Shown here piece by piece: positions 1 to 7,444 of a DNA stretch of 19,285 nt. A program made the translations under genes and the position numbers. Source of the DNA: DASUFE01 sp036274675. Lineage in GTDB: Bacteria; Pseudomonadota; Gammaproteobacteria; HTCC5015. The DNA lies in assembly GCA_036274675.1 (NCBI GenBank), contig DASUFE010000004.1, positions 1-19,285 on the forward strand, written 5' to 3'. A model generated the notes under the pieces. That model was not told the DNA's origin. It worked only from the letters and a program-made list of their open reading frames with translations, and searched no databases. Within the stretch, counting starts at the first letter, position 1. The number at the start of each line of letters is the position of its first letter.

Positions 1-12
1 ATGCCTTTGTTG

Positions 13-41
13 ATTATAGATAATGCCGGCCGTACATCAGG
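13..41 (-). promoter_or_regulatory. Possible promoter leaving the window leftwards
   Basis: On the minus strand there is a perfect TATAAT -10 box at 13-18, reading towards the left edge. At 16-17 bases upstream the -35 region (35-41) matches TTGACA poorly, and no extended -10 is present. It lies downstream of the pilin terminator hairpin and could drive the next gene beyond the window. In an msh locus that is often another pilin gene, but this is inferred from context only. Confidence 0.25.
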
Positions 42-108
42 CCCTTTCGATCAGCCACCGGGGAAAAACCGCACACGCCCGCAGGAGCAAAACACAACCG
101 GCTCATGC

Positions 109-140
109 GACAAATGCCCTTGCTTTCATCAAGCAAGGGC
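109..140 (-). terminator. Probable terminator of the pilin gene
   Basis: A perfect 10-bp inverted repeat (116-125 with 131-140) closes a 5-nt loop. It starts 28 bases past the pilin stop codon. In the minus-strand direction it is followed only by a short T-rich stretch (ATTTGT), so it is a weak intrinsic terminator or a 3'-end stabilising hairpin. Such structures often end the highly expressed pilin transcript. No T-tract follows it on the plus strand. Confidence 0.55.
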
Positions 141-167
141 ACTGTCGGTGCAAGGCAAAAAAATTTA

Positions 168-602
168 CTAGAACACGCAATAGACGGTGAAGGCGCCCGC
201 CACGGTTCCACTCTTGTGGTTCAAGGTGCAGGACGGCATAACGGGGGTCGCCTGACCTAAGGAGCAGTTAACGGTGGCTGTACTGACATAATAAGGCGAG
301 GTCCCCAAGGCATCCGGGTCTACAGAAACCCCGCCCCCGGCAAGCATCGCATTGGCATAACCGTCGCAAGTTTCTGCGTTGCCAGAGATCGCGCTGCCCG
401 CAGCGCCATTGTTGGCGAGGCGTTTTGCCATATTGAGGGCGCCGCCGGAGGATATCTCGGCCGCAACACCCTGGACCGCGGCATCCGCCGCTTCCACGCT
501 CAGATCCTGGAACTTCGCAGTTGCAACGGCACCGATAATGCCCAGCACTACGATGACCACCACCAACTCAATCAAAGTAAAACCCTGTTGTTTCGTTTTC
601 AT
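168..602 (-). CDS. mshA: MSHA-type type IV prepilin
   Basis: Pilin subunit that would be cleaved and N-methylated by a prepilin peptidase and assembled into an MSHA-type IVa pilus. The start at 602 has a strong GAGGAG ribosome site 8 bases upstream and gives a 144-aa precursor. It has a short class-III leader, KQQG before FTLIEL, so cleavage falls after Gly7 and mature Glu5 (precursor Glu12) is present. A hydrophobic helix runs to about residue 30, followed by the amphipathic AVQGVAAEISSG stretch typical of MshA/MshB. Four cysteines (C79, C113, C125, C142) could form two disulfides, where vibrio-type MshA typically uses one C-terminal loop. It is the last msh gene in the window, 111 bases after the preceding gene, so it may have its own promoter. 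It could equally be the mshB minor pilin, which comes first in vibrio loci; the family assignment is secure, the A/B choice is not. Confidence 0.85.
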   Translation of the reverse strand: MKTKQQGFTLIELVVVIVVLGIIGAVATAKFQDLSVEAADAAVQGVAAEISSGGALNMAKRLANNGAAGSAISGNAETCDGYANAMLAGGGVSVDPDALGTSPYYVSTATVNCSLGQATPVMPSCTLNHKSGTVAGAFTVYCVF

Positions 603-627
603 AGCAATACTCCTCGTTAACATTTTG

Positions 628-700
628 AAAAAAAACCGTTCGTCCTCACCGCAGTTCGGCCGACGGCTGTTTCGGCCATCCTATCGGCCCTTGGCGCACA
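628..700 (-). promoter_or_regulatory. Leader before the pilin: GC-rich hairpin region plus T8 run
   Basis: In the gap between the four-helix protein gene and the pilin, the minus strand has several short GGCC/CCG inverted repeats (e.g. GGCCG with CGGCC, 10-nt loop). These are followed by an uninterrupted run of eight T (628-635) about 25 bases before the pilin start. It could be a leaky terminator or attenuator separating biogenesis genes from the pilin, or an A/T-rich promoter element for the pilin. No convincing -35/-10 pair was found. The T run is not immediately adjacent to the best hairpin, which weakens the terminator reading. Confidence 0.3.
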
Positions 701-713
701 TCCTTTAATCGCT

Positions 714-1295
714 TCAGCGCATCACCTCCCGGACCAGCAGCCCGATCAGGCAAGCAAACAGCACCACCATGCCGCCGAACAGGCGGGTATGGCGCTCCAC
801 CCAGAGGTCAACCATATCAAAGCGGCGCTCCAGCCGCTCGACGAGCGGCTGCAGAGACACCGACTGATTACCCCAGGATTCGGCCAGTTTCAAAGAACTG
901 GGCCTTATGAACACGATCATGCCGACAATCATGCCGATAATGCCTGCAAGGCAGGCAAAACTGAGCAGGGATTCGTAGAACAGCGGGAACCATTGATAAG
1001 CAACGGCCTGCTCCACCTTGGCCGGAGTAACCGCCAGATGAAACAGCACCAGATACAGCAGTCCCAGGGAAGCGACCAGTAACAGCGAGCCGCTTATAAG
1101 ATGATGCCGATAAATCAGACGGTCGAGTGAAAACCTGTTAGCCGAGAGTTTGGTTTCAAACCCCCTGGTTTCGACCCAGGTGCTGCACAGACGGTTGAGG
1201 CGCAGAAACGCCTGGGGCGCCAACAGCGCCCATATGCCCGAAATGCAAACCAGGCTTATAAGAAAAAAGATCATGGGTTCCAGTATGGTGCGCAT
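714..1295 (-). CDS. Four-helix inner-membrane protein of unknown function in the msh operon
   Basis: 193 aa with four predicted membrane helices (about 8-26, 67-87, 110-130, 172-189). I do not recognise a named family. The protein looks internally duplicated: each half is helix, soluble linker, helix, and key residues repeat at an exact 105-residue offset (Pro27/132, Asp58/163, Arg63-His64/168-169, Gly69/174). The start is one base after the mshF-like stop codon, so the two genes are probably co-translated. A start at Met8 is also possible. Placed between mshF and the pilin, where vibrio loci have no such gene, it may act at the inner-membrane platform, but that is inference. Being coding is well supported by the operonic spacing and the regular hydrophobic pattern. 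Confidence 0.75.
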   Translation of the reverse strand: MRTILEPMIFFLISLVCISGIWALLAPQAFLRLNRLCSTWVETRGFETKLSANRFSLDRLIYRHHLISGSLLLVASLGLLYLVLFHLAVTPAKVEQAVAYQWFPLFYESLLSFACLAGIIGMIVGMIVFIRPSSLKLAESWGNQSVSLQPLVERLERRFDMVDLWVERHTRLFGGMVVLFACLIGLLVREVMR

Positions 1296-1296
1296 C

Positions 1297-1770
1297 CTAG
1301 GTTTTCTCTTTGACCTCGATCAAACTCAGGTTAGATAGTGCGCTCCCGGTCGTTGAGGCATGCAAGCGGTAACGCAGCTCCTTACGACTATCTCCTTCAT
1401 ATAAAGGGTAATGTGAAATGCGATAAACCAGTTGCCGGGCGGTCGTATCGTAATACCATTGGCCCGGCTTGACGTGCGCAGCCTCTTGCGCGCTGAACTC
1501 GCCCGCATAGCTGGAAGGCAGTTCCTTGTACAAGCGCATCGGATTGGCATTCTCATAGGAGCGTATATCGGCAACCCTGCCGCGGACAATATTGTCCAGT
1601 ACGAACAAATGGATGCCGACCCGTGTTGTAGCCAGATACTGGTTCACCGATTCACGCTCCGTGACCAATAAAATCTTTTCGACCCGCCCGAAAAAAACCA
1701 GCACCATGATCGAAGCCATGATCAGGGCGATCAACCGTTCCAGCCAGCGCTTGCTTTTTTGCGGTTCCAT
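1297..1770 (-). CDS. mshF: MshF-like pilus biogenesis protein
   Basis: 157 aa: a short cytoplasmic tail, one membrane helix (about 12-28), then a periplasmic domain. There is no prepilin peptidase site, so it is not a processed pilin. Still, residues 76-117 carry NPM, YAGE, GQWYYDT and LVYR, a pattern like the C-terminal part of pseudopilin-like assembly proteins. Position directly after mshG and size near 150 aa match MshF of vibrio and Shewanella loci, a poorly characterised MSHA biogenesis protein. The start lies 10 bases past the mshG stop with only a weak ribosome site, suggesting coupling. The assignment rests on position and general pattern more than on diagnostic residues. Confidence 0.65.
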   Translation of the reverse strand: MEPQKSKRWLERLIALIMASIMVLVFFGRVEKILLVTERESVNQYLATTRVGIHLFVLDNIVRGRVADIRSYENANPMRLYKELPSSYAGEFSAQEAAHVKPGQWYYDTTARQLVYRISHYPLYEGDSRKELRYRLHASTTGSALSNLSLIEVKEKT

Positions 1771-1780
1771 TACCCATGCT

Positions 1781-3004
1781 TCAGTGCTTGATCATATCGA
1801 CCACATTCCACATCGGCAGGAACACCGCCAGCATCAGCAGCAACACCAGGCCCGCCATGCCGACCGTCAGTAACGGTTCAATGAGGGAATTGATATTCTT
1901 CACGTCGTAATCCACTTCGCGCTCGTAGAAACCGGCCACCTCTTCCAGCATCTCGTCGATGCGGCCGGTTTCCTCGCCGACCGCGATCATCTGCAGCACG
2001 ATCGGCGTAAACACTTCCTGCTTGGCGGCGGCGCGCAGCATGCTCTCGCCGCGCTCAATGTTCTCGCGCATGCTGATGATCTTGGTCGACATGTATTCGT
2101 TGCCCACTGCGCGCGCCGTAACATTGATGGCCTGCAACACCGGGACGCCGGCCTTGAGCGCCAACGCCAGGGTGCGGGCGAAACGCGCCAGCACGCCGCG
2201 CTGCACAATGCCGCCAACCGCCCAGAAGCGGGTTTTCATCTCGTCCCACCACAGGCGTCCGGCTTCGGTGTTGATATAGCGAATAAAGCTGTAAATGCCG
2301 ACGGCCGCGCCGCCCAGAATCAGGAACCAGTAATCGGCCATGAAATTGGAAATACTCATGATGATTCGGGTCGGTAATGGCAGGGTCAGCCCGTTCTTGG
2401 CGTAGAACTGGGTGAACTTCGGGATCACGAACATCATCAGGATGACCACCGCGATAACAATCGCTATCAGCACGAAGCTGGGATAGCGTAGGGCTGCCTT
2501 GATCTGGCGGGAGGTTTCCTTGTCGCGTTCGTAGTATTGATGCAAATTCAGGAAAGCCTCGTCGACGCGGCCGGAGGATTCGCCGACGCGGATCATGTTG
2601 ATGAAGAGCGGGCTGAACACCTTCGGATGCCGCGCCATTGCCGCCGAGAGTTCGCGCCCGCCCTCCAGATCGTTGGCGACGTCCTTGATGACTTCCGCGA
2701 AGGCCGGATTACGGTTGGACTCGGCCAGCAGGTGAAAGCCGCGGATGATCGGCACGCCCGCCTTGTTCAGTGAATAGCACTGACGGCAAAACAGGATCAG
2801 GTCGTCCAGGCCGGGCTTCTCGATCCCGAGCTGGCGGCGCAGCTGGCGCCATAGGCTCATGTCTTGTTTCTGCACATCGATGTGCAGCGGAATCACACCG
2901 TTCTGCAGCAGCTGGTTCGCCGCGTTCTGCGGCGTGGCGGCTTCGATAACGCCCTGAATGCTGGCGCCGGCCTGGTTGCGTGCCTGGTAGACGAACTTGG
3001 CCAT
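1781..3004 (-). CDS. mshG: MSHA inner-membrane platform protein MshG (PilC/GspF family)
   Basis: 407 aa, the usual PilC/GspF length. It is the polytopic core on which the MshE ATPase acts during pilus assembly. It shows the two homologous GspF cytoplasmic domains: one at about 70-190 with KAGVPIIRG and VGESSGRVDEA, the second at about 270-390 with KAGVPVLQA and VGEETGRIDEM. Membrane helices lie near 171-193, 220-240 and 378-398. The start at 3004 has only a modest purine-rich ribosome site (GGCGGG) and lies about 140 bases after the preceding small ORF, the largest gap inside the biogenesis part of the operon. Confidence 0.95.
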   Translation of the reverse strand: MAKFVYQARNQAGASIQGVIEAATPQNAANQLLQNGVIPLHIDVQKQDMSLWRQLRRQLGIEKPGLDDLILFCRQCYSLNKAGVPIIRGFHLLAESNRNPAFAEVIKDVANDLEGGRELSAAMARHPKVFSPLFINMIRVGESSGRVDEAFLNLHQYYERDKETSRQIKAALRYPSFVLIAIVIAVVILMMFVIPKFTQFYAKNGLTLPLPTRIIMSISNFMADYWFLILGGAAVGIYSFIRYINTEAGRLWWDEMKTRFWAVGGIVQRGVLARFARTLALALKAGVPVLQAINVTARAVGNEYMSTKIISMRENIERGESMLRAAAKQEVFTPIVLQMIAVGEETGRIDEMLEEVAGFYEREVDYDVKNINSLIEPLLTVGMAGLVLLLMLAVFLPMWNVVDMIKH

Positions 3005-3142
3005 TTATATCCCGCCTCGCGCGAAGCATGCCGGCAAAACCAGGATATCTCTCGCGGAGTCCGCTGAGAGCGCAAGTGTCCCTAGCAAAGCCCGCCGGGA
3101 ACGCAAAGCCATAAGCCCGCCGATTTTGCTGTGCAAATTCAC
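3005..3142 (-). other. Non-coding spacer before mshG with a strong hairpin
   Basis: A spacer of 138 bases in an otherwise gapless operon. It contains a stable stem-loop at 3049-3070 (CTCTC/GAGAG plus GCGG/CCGC, one bulged A) about 45 bases upstream of mshG, with no T-tract after it. It also holds two near-direct copies of GGCGGGCTT with nearby TTTGC on the minus strand (about 3087-3124). An RNA-processing, stabilising or translational-control role is possible; a terminator looks unlikely. Confidence 0.35.
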
Positions 3143-3391
3143 TCAGGCATCCTCGTGCATATCGGCCAGCATGCAGGTCTTGGTGCAGTACATGGAGCAA
3201 TTCGCAAGCTCCCGCAGGGAACGCGTTCTGTGCCTCTCGCAGGAATGGATGGTCCTTACCGTGTAAGCAATCGCCCGCGGTTCCTTCGGGGAAAAAGTCA
3301 TGACCATGGGTTGCACTTCCTGCTTTGGTCCCCGGTCAGTCTTGGGCATGATCCGGGAAACGAAGGACCTGGTGAAAAATTTCAGGTTCAT
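3143..3391 (-). CDS. Small cysteine-containing ORF (82 aa) coupled to mshE
   Basis: This ORF begins inside the mshE stop codon (ATGA overlap), the same coupling as other msh gene pairs. It encodes 82 basic residues with no signal peptide or membrane helix. The C-terminal third has four cysteines (SC, NC, YC, TC; two as CSMYC and a further C four residues on), which might bind a metal. By hand count about 61 of 82 codons end in G or C, in keeping with the genes around it. I recognise no family. It occupies the slot between mshE and mshG, which usually abut directly. It might instead be remnant sequence after a rearrangement, and a few AGG/AGA codons are a mild caution. Confidence 0.5.
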   Translation of the reverse strand: MNLKFFTRSFVSRIMPKTDRGPKQEVQPMVMTFSPKEPRAIAYTVRTIHSCERHRTRSLRELANCSMYCTKTCMLADMHEDA

Positions 3392-5145
3392 AAATCGCCC
3401 CCTGCGGTGACCCGCTCCGTGTCTTCGATGCGTTCCGAAGTGATGCGCATCACTTCCTCGACAGTCGTGATGCCGGCCTTGGCGTAGTCCAGTGCGTTCA
3501 TGCGCATCGGACGGAATTTCTTGTTGTTGCGCACCGCCTCGGCGAAGCGCACGGAATCGTTGGAGCGCAGTGCGTCCAGCATGCCGGGGTCCGGCTCCAG
3601 CAGTTCGTAGACCCCGATGCGCCCGCGATAGCCGGTGTTGTTGCAGTGGCGGCAGCCGTGGCCGCGCTTGAAACTCAGACCCTTCGCCTTGACGTTCAGC
3701 ATCGCCTCGAGCCATACCGCTTCCTGATCGGTCACCGCATGTTCTTCGCCGCAGGAATCGCAGATGCGGCGCACCAGGCGCTGCGCGACGATGGCCTGCA
3801 ACGCGGCGGCGATGAGGAAGCCCGCGGCGCCCATGTCGAGCAGGCGGTCAGCCGTATGGATCGCGTCGTTGGTATGCAGGGTCGACAGCACCATGTGGCC
3901 GGTCATCGCGGCGCGCAGGCCGATCTCGGCCGTCTCCTGGTCGCGCATTTCGCCGACGAGAATAACGTCCGGGTCCTGGCGCAAAGCGGCGCGCAGGATC
4001 TCGGCGAAGTTGAGGCCGATCTTGGATTTCACCTGCACCTGGTTGATGCGCGGCAGGCGGTATTCAACCGGGTCTTCCGCGGTGATGATCTTGGTGTCGG
4101 ATTTGTTCAATTCCTGCAAGGCTGCATAGAGAGTCGTGGTCTTGCCGCTGCCCGTCGGCCCGGTCACCAGGATCAGGCCGTACGGCCGGTGGATGACGCG
4201 GCGGAAGCGCTGCAGAATATCCTCCGGCATGCCGAGACTGCCGAGGTCGAGCACGCCGCTGGTCTGGTCGAGCAGGCGCATCACCACGGACTCGCCGTAC
4301 TGTACCGGCATGGTGGAGAGACGCACGTCGATATTGCGGCTCTTCACGCGCATGTTGAAGCGGCCGTCCTGGGGTATGCGCTTTTCGGAAATGTCGAGGC
4401 CGCCCATGATCTTCAGGCGCAGCGCCACCGCGGCGGCGATGTTCTTCTCCTTCATCACCTGCTCGTGCAGGATACCGTCGACGCGCTGGCGGATGCGCAG
4501 CACCGTTTCATCGGGTTCGATGTGGATGTCGGAGGCCTTCATCTGCACCGCATCCTCGAAGATGGATTTCAGCAGGCGCGCCACCGGCACTTCCTCGTCC
4601 GATACCGTCTCCAGCAGGTTGGCAATATCGATGTCCGCTTCGGACAGTTCCTGGCCGAGTTCCTCGGCGAGGTTGCTGATCTCGGAGGTGCGCCGGTAAA
4701 CCTCGTCGAAGGTTTCCAGCAACTGGCTCTCGCGCACCAGCGCAAGCTTGATCGAATGCCCGAGGTGCTTGACGATTTCGTCGAAGGCGAACAGGTCGGT
4801 CGGGTCGGCCATGCCGACGAGCAACTGACCGCCGGTTTCCTTGAGGACCAGCGAACGGTAACGCCGCGCCACCGTCTCGGGCAGTTTCTTCACCAGCTCG
4901 GTTTTCAATTCCAGTTTCTTCAGATCGACCAGCGGCATGGACAGCTGCCGGCTCAAAAAATCCAGCAGATTGGGCTCGGAGATGTAACCGAGCGTCACCA
5001 GCGTCTGGCCCAGCTTGCGGCCGAGCTTGCGCTGCTCCTTGAGTGCGACCTCAAGCTGTTCCTGGGTGATTACCTTGTGCTCAACCAGCAGATCGCCGAT
5101 GCGGATCTTCTTGCGTACGACCGTGCTTTGGACCGGTGTGCTCAT
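3388..5145 (-). CDS. mshE: MSHA pilus extension ATPase MshE, with c-di-GMP-binding MshEN domain
   Basis: 585-aa GspE/PilB-family hexameric ATPase powering MSHA pilus polymerisation at the cytoplasmic face. The N-terminal MshEN domain has two 24-residue c-di-GMP motifs, R15-Q38 and K44-Q67, separated by exactly five residues as in the published consensus. Deviations are I16, K24, K44 and Y54. Then come the N2 domain (about 180-310) and the RecA-like core: Walker A GPTGSGKTT 329-337, Asp box AEDPVEY 356-362, Walker B DPDVILVGE 391-399, His box STLHTND 421-427. Two CxxC pairs (462/465 and 498/501) give the zinc site of extension ATPases. The start has a GGGAGG ribosome site lying in the end of mshN, two bases after its stop. 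All catalytic motifs are intact. Confidence 0.96.
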   Translation of the reverse strand: MSTPVQSTVVRKKIRIGDLLVEHKVITQEQLEVALKEQRKLGRKLGQTLVTLGYISEPNLLDFLSRQLSMPLVDLKKLELKTELVKKLPETVARRYRSLVLKETGGQLLVGMADPTDLFAFDEIVKHLGHSIKLALVRESQLLETFDEVYRRTSEISNLAEELGQELSEADIDIANLLETVSDEEVPVARLLKSIFEDAVQMKASDIHIEPDETVLRIRQRVDGILHEQVMKEKNIAAAVALRLKIMGGLDISEKRIPQDGRFNMRVKSRNIDVRLSTMPVQYGESVVMRLLDQTSGVLDLGSLGMPEDILQRFRRVIHRPYGLILVTGPTGSGKTTTLYAALQELNKSDTKIITAEDPVEYRLPRINQVQVKSKIGLNFAEILRAALRQDPDVILVGEMRDQETAEIGLRAAMTGHMVLSTLHTNDAIHTADRLLDMGAAGFLIAAALQAIVAQRLVRRICDSCGEEHAVTDQEAVWLEAMLNVKAKGLSFKRGHGCRHCNNTGYRGRIGVYELLEPDPGMLDALRSNDSVRFAEAVRNNKKFRPMRMNALDYAKAGITTVEEVMRITSERIEDTERVTAGGDL

Positions 5146-5147
5146 CT

Positions 5148-6506
5148 TTAGCCTCCCGCGCCTGTCCCGCCCGACTGGTCACCCAGTTGCGCGACGCGCG
5201 CGCGGGCATAGTTCATGAGATCCGGGTTCAGCTCGCTGCCGGCGAGCGCGGTGCGATAGGCCTGCACGGCCTCCTGCGTTCGGCCCAAAGCCTCCAGCGA
5301 TATTGCCATCCCCACCCACCACCCGCTGCGGGAAGATTTGAGGGCCAGCGCCGCCATGTAATGGCGGACGGATTCTTCATGCTTTCCAAGACGCTGCGTG
5401 ACCGCGGCCATCAGTGCGCGATAATCCGCCTGCTGTCCCGCATAAGGCGCGCTGACTTCCAGCACCCGTAATGCACCGGCGGGGTCGCCGGCTTCGATCA
5501 GCGATTGCGCGTAAAGACGGGCATAGGCCGTATAGGCGGGATCCAGCTGCATGCCGCGCTGCAATTCCGCATAGGCCTCCGCGCTCTGGCCGCTGCGCAG
5601 CAGCAGCGCCGCCAGCAGTTCGCGCGCCGCGTGCATATCGGGTTGCAGGTTCACCGCCTTTCTAAGATCCGACTGCGCGGCCCCGATGCGGTCAGCCTGG
5701 AGTTCCTGCAGCGCCTGCCGGTAGTAGGTATCGGCCTGACCGGAGGAAGTCACGCTGCGCGTGATCTGCATTCTTTCCGTGCCCGCGGCATCCGCGGACC
5801 GCGCCTGGGCGGGCGCGCTATGCGCGGTCGCAGCCTGGGTTTTAGGAGTATGCGCGGTTTTTTCAATTCCGGGTTTTTCAATCGTCGGCGTAGCGGCCTG
5901 TTCCATCTTGGGCACGGCGGCAAGTCTTCCGGCATGCCGCACACGCGCACCGATCACCGTACGGTAGCCGTCGCCTGTCGCCGCAGGCTCGATAAAGCCC
6001 TGCGCATTCGGGGCGGGCACAACGCGCAGCACCACGTCGGCTCCATGCTGACTCAGGGCGTAACTCTTTATAAAGGGGTTGTCGGCGAGTACGGGCAACG
6101 CGGCCTCGATGCGCGAGTTGGCGAGCGTGTAATCGATGCTGCCATCGGCGTTGAAGACCTGGGCCGCTCCGCCCGCCGGCGCCTTGTCGGATTCGAGAAC
6201 CAGGCGCAGCGATTCTCCGTCCGCCTGAATACCGATGGAGTTAATGACGGCAGCTTGTGCAACCATCGAGGTTTGTCGCGCGTTCGCGGGAATCGGCGCG
6301 GCAGATTGAGCCGGATGGCGCCATTGCAACCATGCCACGATTCCCAGAGCCAGTGCGCCACCCAGCACCAGCAGCGCGGAAACCGCGCGGTGGTTGCGCG
6401 TCAGTTTGATGGATGGGGATTCCCGGTCCAGCATGTCGGCGAGCCGCCACTCGGAGCGGGTCTGGCGTTCTCCCAAATCCTTCAGCATCTGATTGATAAC
6501 GCTCAT
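5148..6506 (-). CDS. mshN: MSHA biogenesis protein MshN (TPR)
   Basis: 452 aa. The start at 6506 overlaps the mshM stop (ATGA) and places the typical MshN opening SVINQMLKDLGER at the N terminus; a longer reading would add residues with no family resemblance. There is a short cytoplasmic segment, one membrane helix (about 45-62), then a periplasmic part. That part has a variable Ala/Pro-rich linker and, from about residue 260, a run of TPR-like helices (YYRQALQELQADR, LRKAVNLQPD, AYAELQRGMQLDP, AVQAYRTALAG). MshN is thought to work with MshM and the secretin/peptidoglycan interface, in a way resembling GspB/ExeB. The C terminus is a glycine-rich tail. Confidence 0.9.
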   Translation of the reverse strand: MSVINQMLKDLGERQTRSEWRLADMLDRESPSIKLTRNHRAVSALLVLGGALALGIVAWLQWRHPAQSAAPIPANARQTSMVAQAAVINSIGIQADGESLRLVLESDKAPAGGAAQVFNADGSIDYTLANSRIEAALPVLADNPFIKSYALSQHGADVVLRVVPAPNAQGFIEPAATGDGYRTVIGARVRHAGRLAAVPKMEQAATPTIEKPGIEKTAHTPKTQAATAHSAPAQARSADAAGTERMQITRSVTSSGQADTYYRQALQELQADRIGAAQSDLRKAVNLQPDMHAARELLAALLLRSGQSAEAYAELQRGMQLDPAYTAYARLYAQSLIEAGDPAGALRVLEVSAPYAGQQADYRALMAAVTQRLGKHEESVRHYMAALALKSSRSGWWVGMAISLEALGRTQEAVQAYRTALAGSELNPDLMNYARARVAQLGDQSGGTGAGG

Positions 6507-7417
6507 AACGCGCGACTCACTATAAAGTAGGCGGTGGCCAGCACGAGCAGCGCGCCGAAGCCGATGCCGTAACTGAACCACTGCTCGCGCCAATGCGCCC
6601 CGGAAAGCGGTTGCAAACCCTCGGTGTCGGCGATCGCAATCTTGACATGCTCGGGACGTATCGCCACATCGCCCTTGCCGTAGGCCAGCATCAGCGCCTT
6701 GTTGCCAAGGATGTTCACCAACCGCGGGATGCCGCCGCTGGCGCGATGGATATACTTCACCGCTTCCGGTCCGAACAGGGGTTCGCCTTTGTACCCGGCC
6801 ACGCGCAGGCGGTGATCGAGATAACTCGCCACGCGATCGATATCCAGCGGCTTCAAGCCATAGGAATAGACGATGCGCTGCCGCAGCTGGCGGTTGCTCT
6901 GCTTGGCCAGCTTCTCGTCGAGTTCGGGCTGACCGAACAGCACGATGTGCAGCAGCTTGCTCTTTTCGGTTTCGATATTGCTGAGCAGCCGCAGCGTTTC
7001 CAGTGTCTGGTCCGGAATCGCCTGCGCCTCGTCCATCAGCAGCACCACTTTCCTGCCGGAGCGATTGATTTCGATCAAGCGGTGAGTAGTGGCTTTCAGC
7101 AATTCGTGGTCGGAGGCCTGCGGCATCTGCAGGCCCAGCTCCTCGGCAAGCGCGCTGCGCAGGCTGGCGGGGCTAAGATAGGGATTGGGGATATAGCAGG
7201 TGTAGTATTCGTCGCCAAGGCGGTTCAGCAGCTCGCGGCACAGCATGGTCTTGCCGGTGCCTACCTCGCCCGTGATCTTGACGAAACCCTCACCGCTCTG
7301 CAATGCCACCAGCAATACATCGAGCGCCTCCTGGTGGCCGTGGTGACAGTAAAAATATTCGGTGTCGGGCGCCAGCGAGAAGGGCATCGCCTTAATACCG
7401 TAATATTGTTCGTACAT
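6503..7417 (-). CDS. mshM: MSHA biogenesis AAA-type ATPase MshM (ExeA-like)
   Basis: 304 aa. It opens MYEQYYGIKAMPFSLAPD, the classic ExeA/MshM start. It has Walker A GEVGTGKT (50-57), Walker B VVLLMDEAQ (124-132), a sensor region near FGQPEL (161-166), an arginine-rich stretch near 180, and a single C-terminal membrane helix (about 282-300) that anchors the ATPase to the inner membrane. Unlike ExeA, it ends there with no periplasmic peptidoglycan-binding domain; that role may fall to MshN, encoded by the overlapping next gene. The ribosome site AAGGAG lies 9 bases before the start, 27 bases after the mshL stop. Confidence 0.93.
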   Translation of the reverse strand: MYEQYYGIKAMPFSLAPDTEYFYCHHGHQEALDVLLVALQSGEGFVKITGEVGTGKTMLCRELLNRLGDEYYTCYIPNPYLSPASLRSALAEELGLQMPQASDHELLKATTHRLIEINRSGRKVVLLMDEAQAIPDQTLETLRLLSNIETEKSKLLHIVLFGQPELDEKLAKQSNRQLRQRIVYSYGLKPLDIDRVASYLDHRLRVAGYKGEPLFGPEAVKYIHRASGGIPRLVNILGNKALMLAYGKGDVAIRPEHVKIAIADTEGLQPLSGAHWREQWFSYGIGFGALLVLATAYFIVSRAL

Positions 7418-7444
7418 ACGCGCGCGCTCCTTGTGTCTCGCGGA

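Noticed and set aside
3082..3124. Plus-strand sequence resembling the c-di-GMP-I (GEMM) riboswitch core (GCAAAGCC then GGGAACGCAAAGCCA)
   Set aside because: Tempting given the c-di-GMP theme, but the intervening stem is too short and lacks the GNRA loop. The second helix is not evident, and the strand is opposite to every nearby gene. A covariance-model search (Rfam GEMM) over 3000-3200 would settle it; a significant hit would overturn this.
2709..3200. A 163-codon minus-strand frame starting in the small ORF and running through the mshG start
   Set aside because: It overlaps most of the mshG N-terminal coding region in another frame. The mshG frame has clear GspF-family sequence and this one has none.
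3646..5151. A 501-codon plus-strand open frame opposite mshE
   Set aside because: Shadow of mshE; the composition is biased to His, Gln, Asp and Val with no recognisable motif.
6507..6593. Longer N terminus for MshN
   Set aside because: The extra 29 residues lie inside the mshM frame and do not resemble the family. The ATG at 6506 overlaps the mshM stop and begins the conserved MshN opening.
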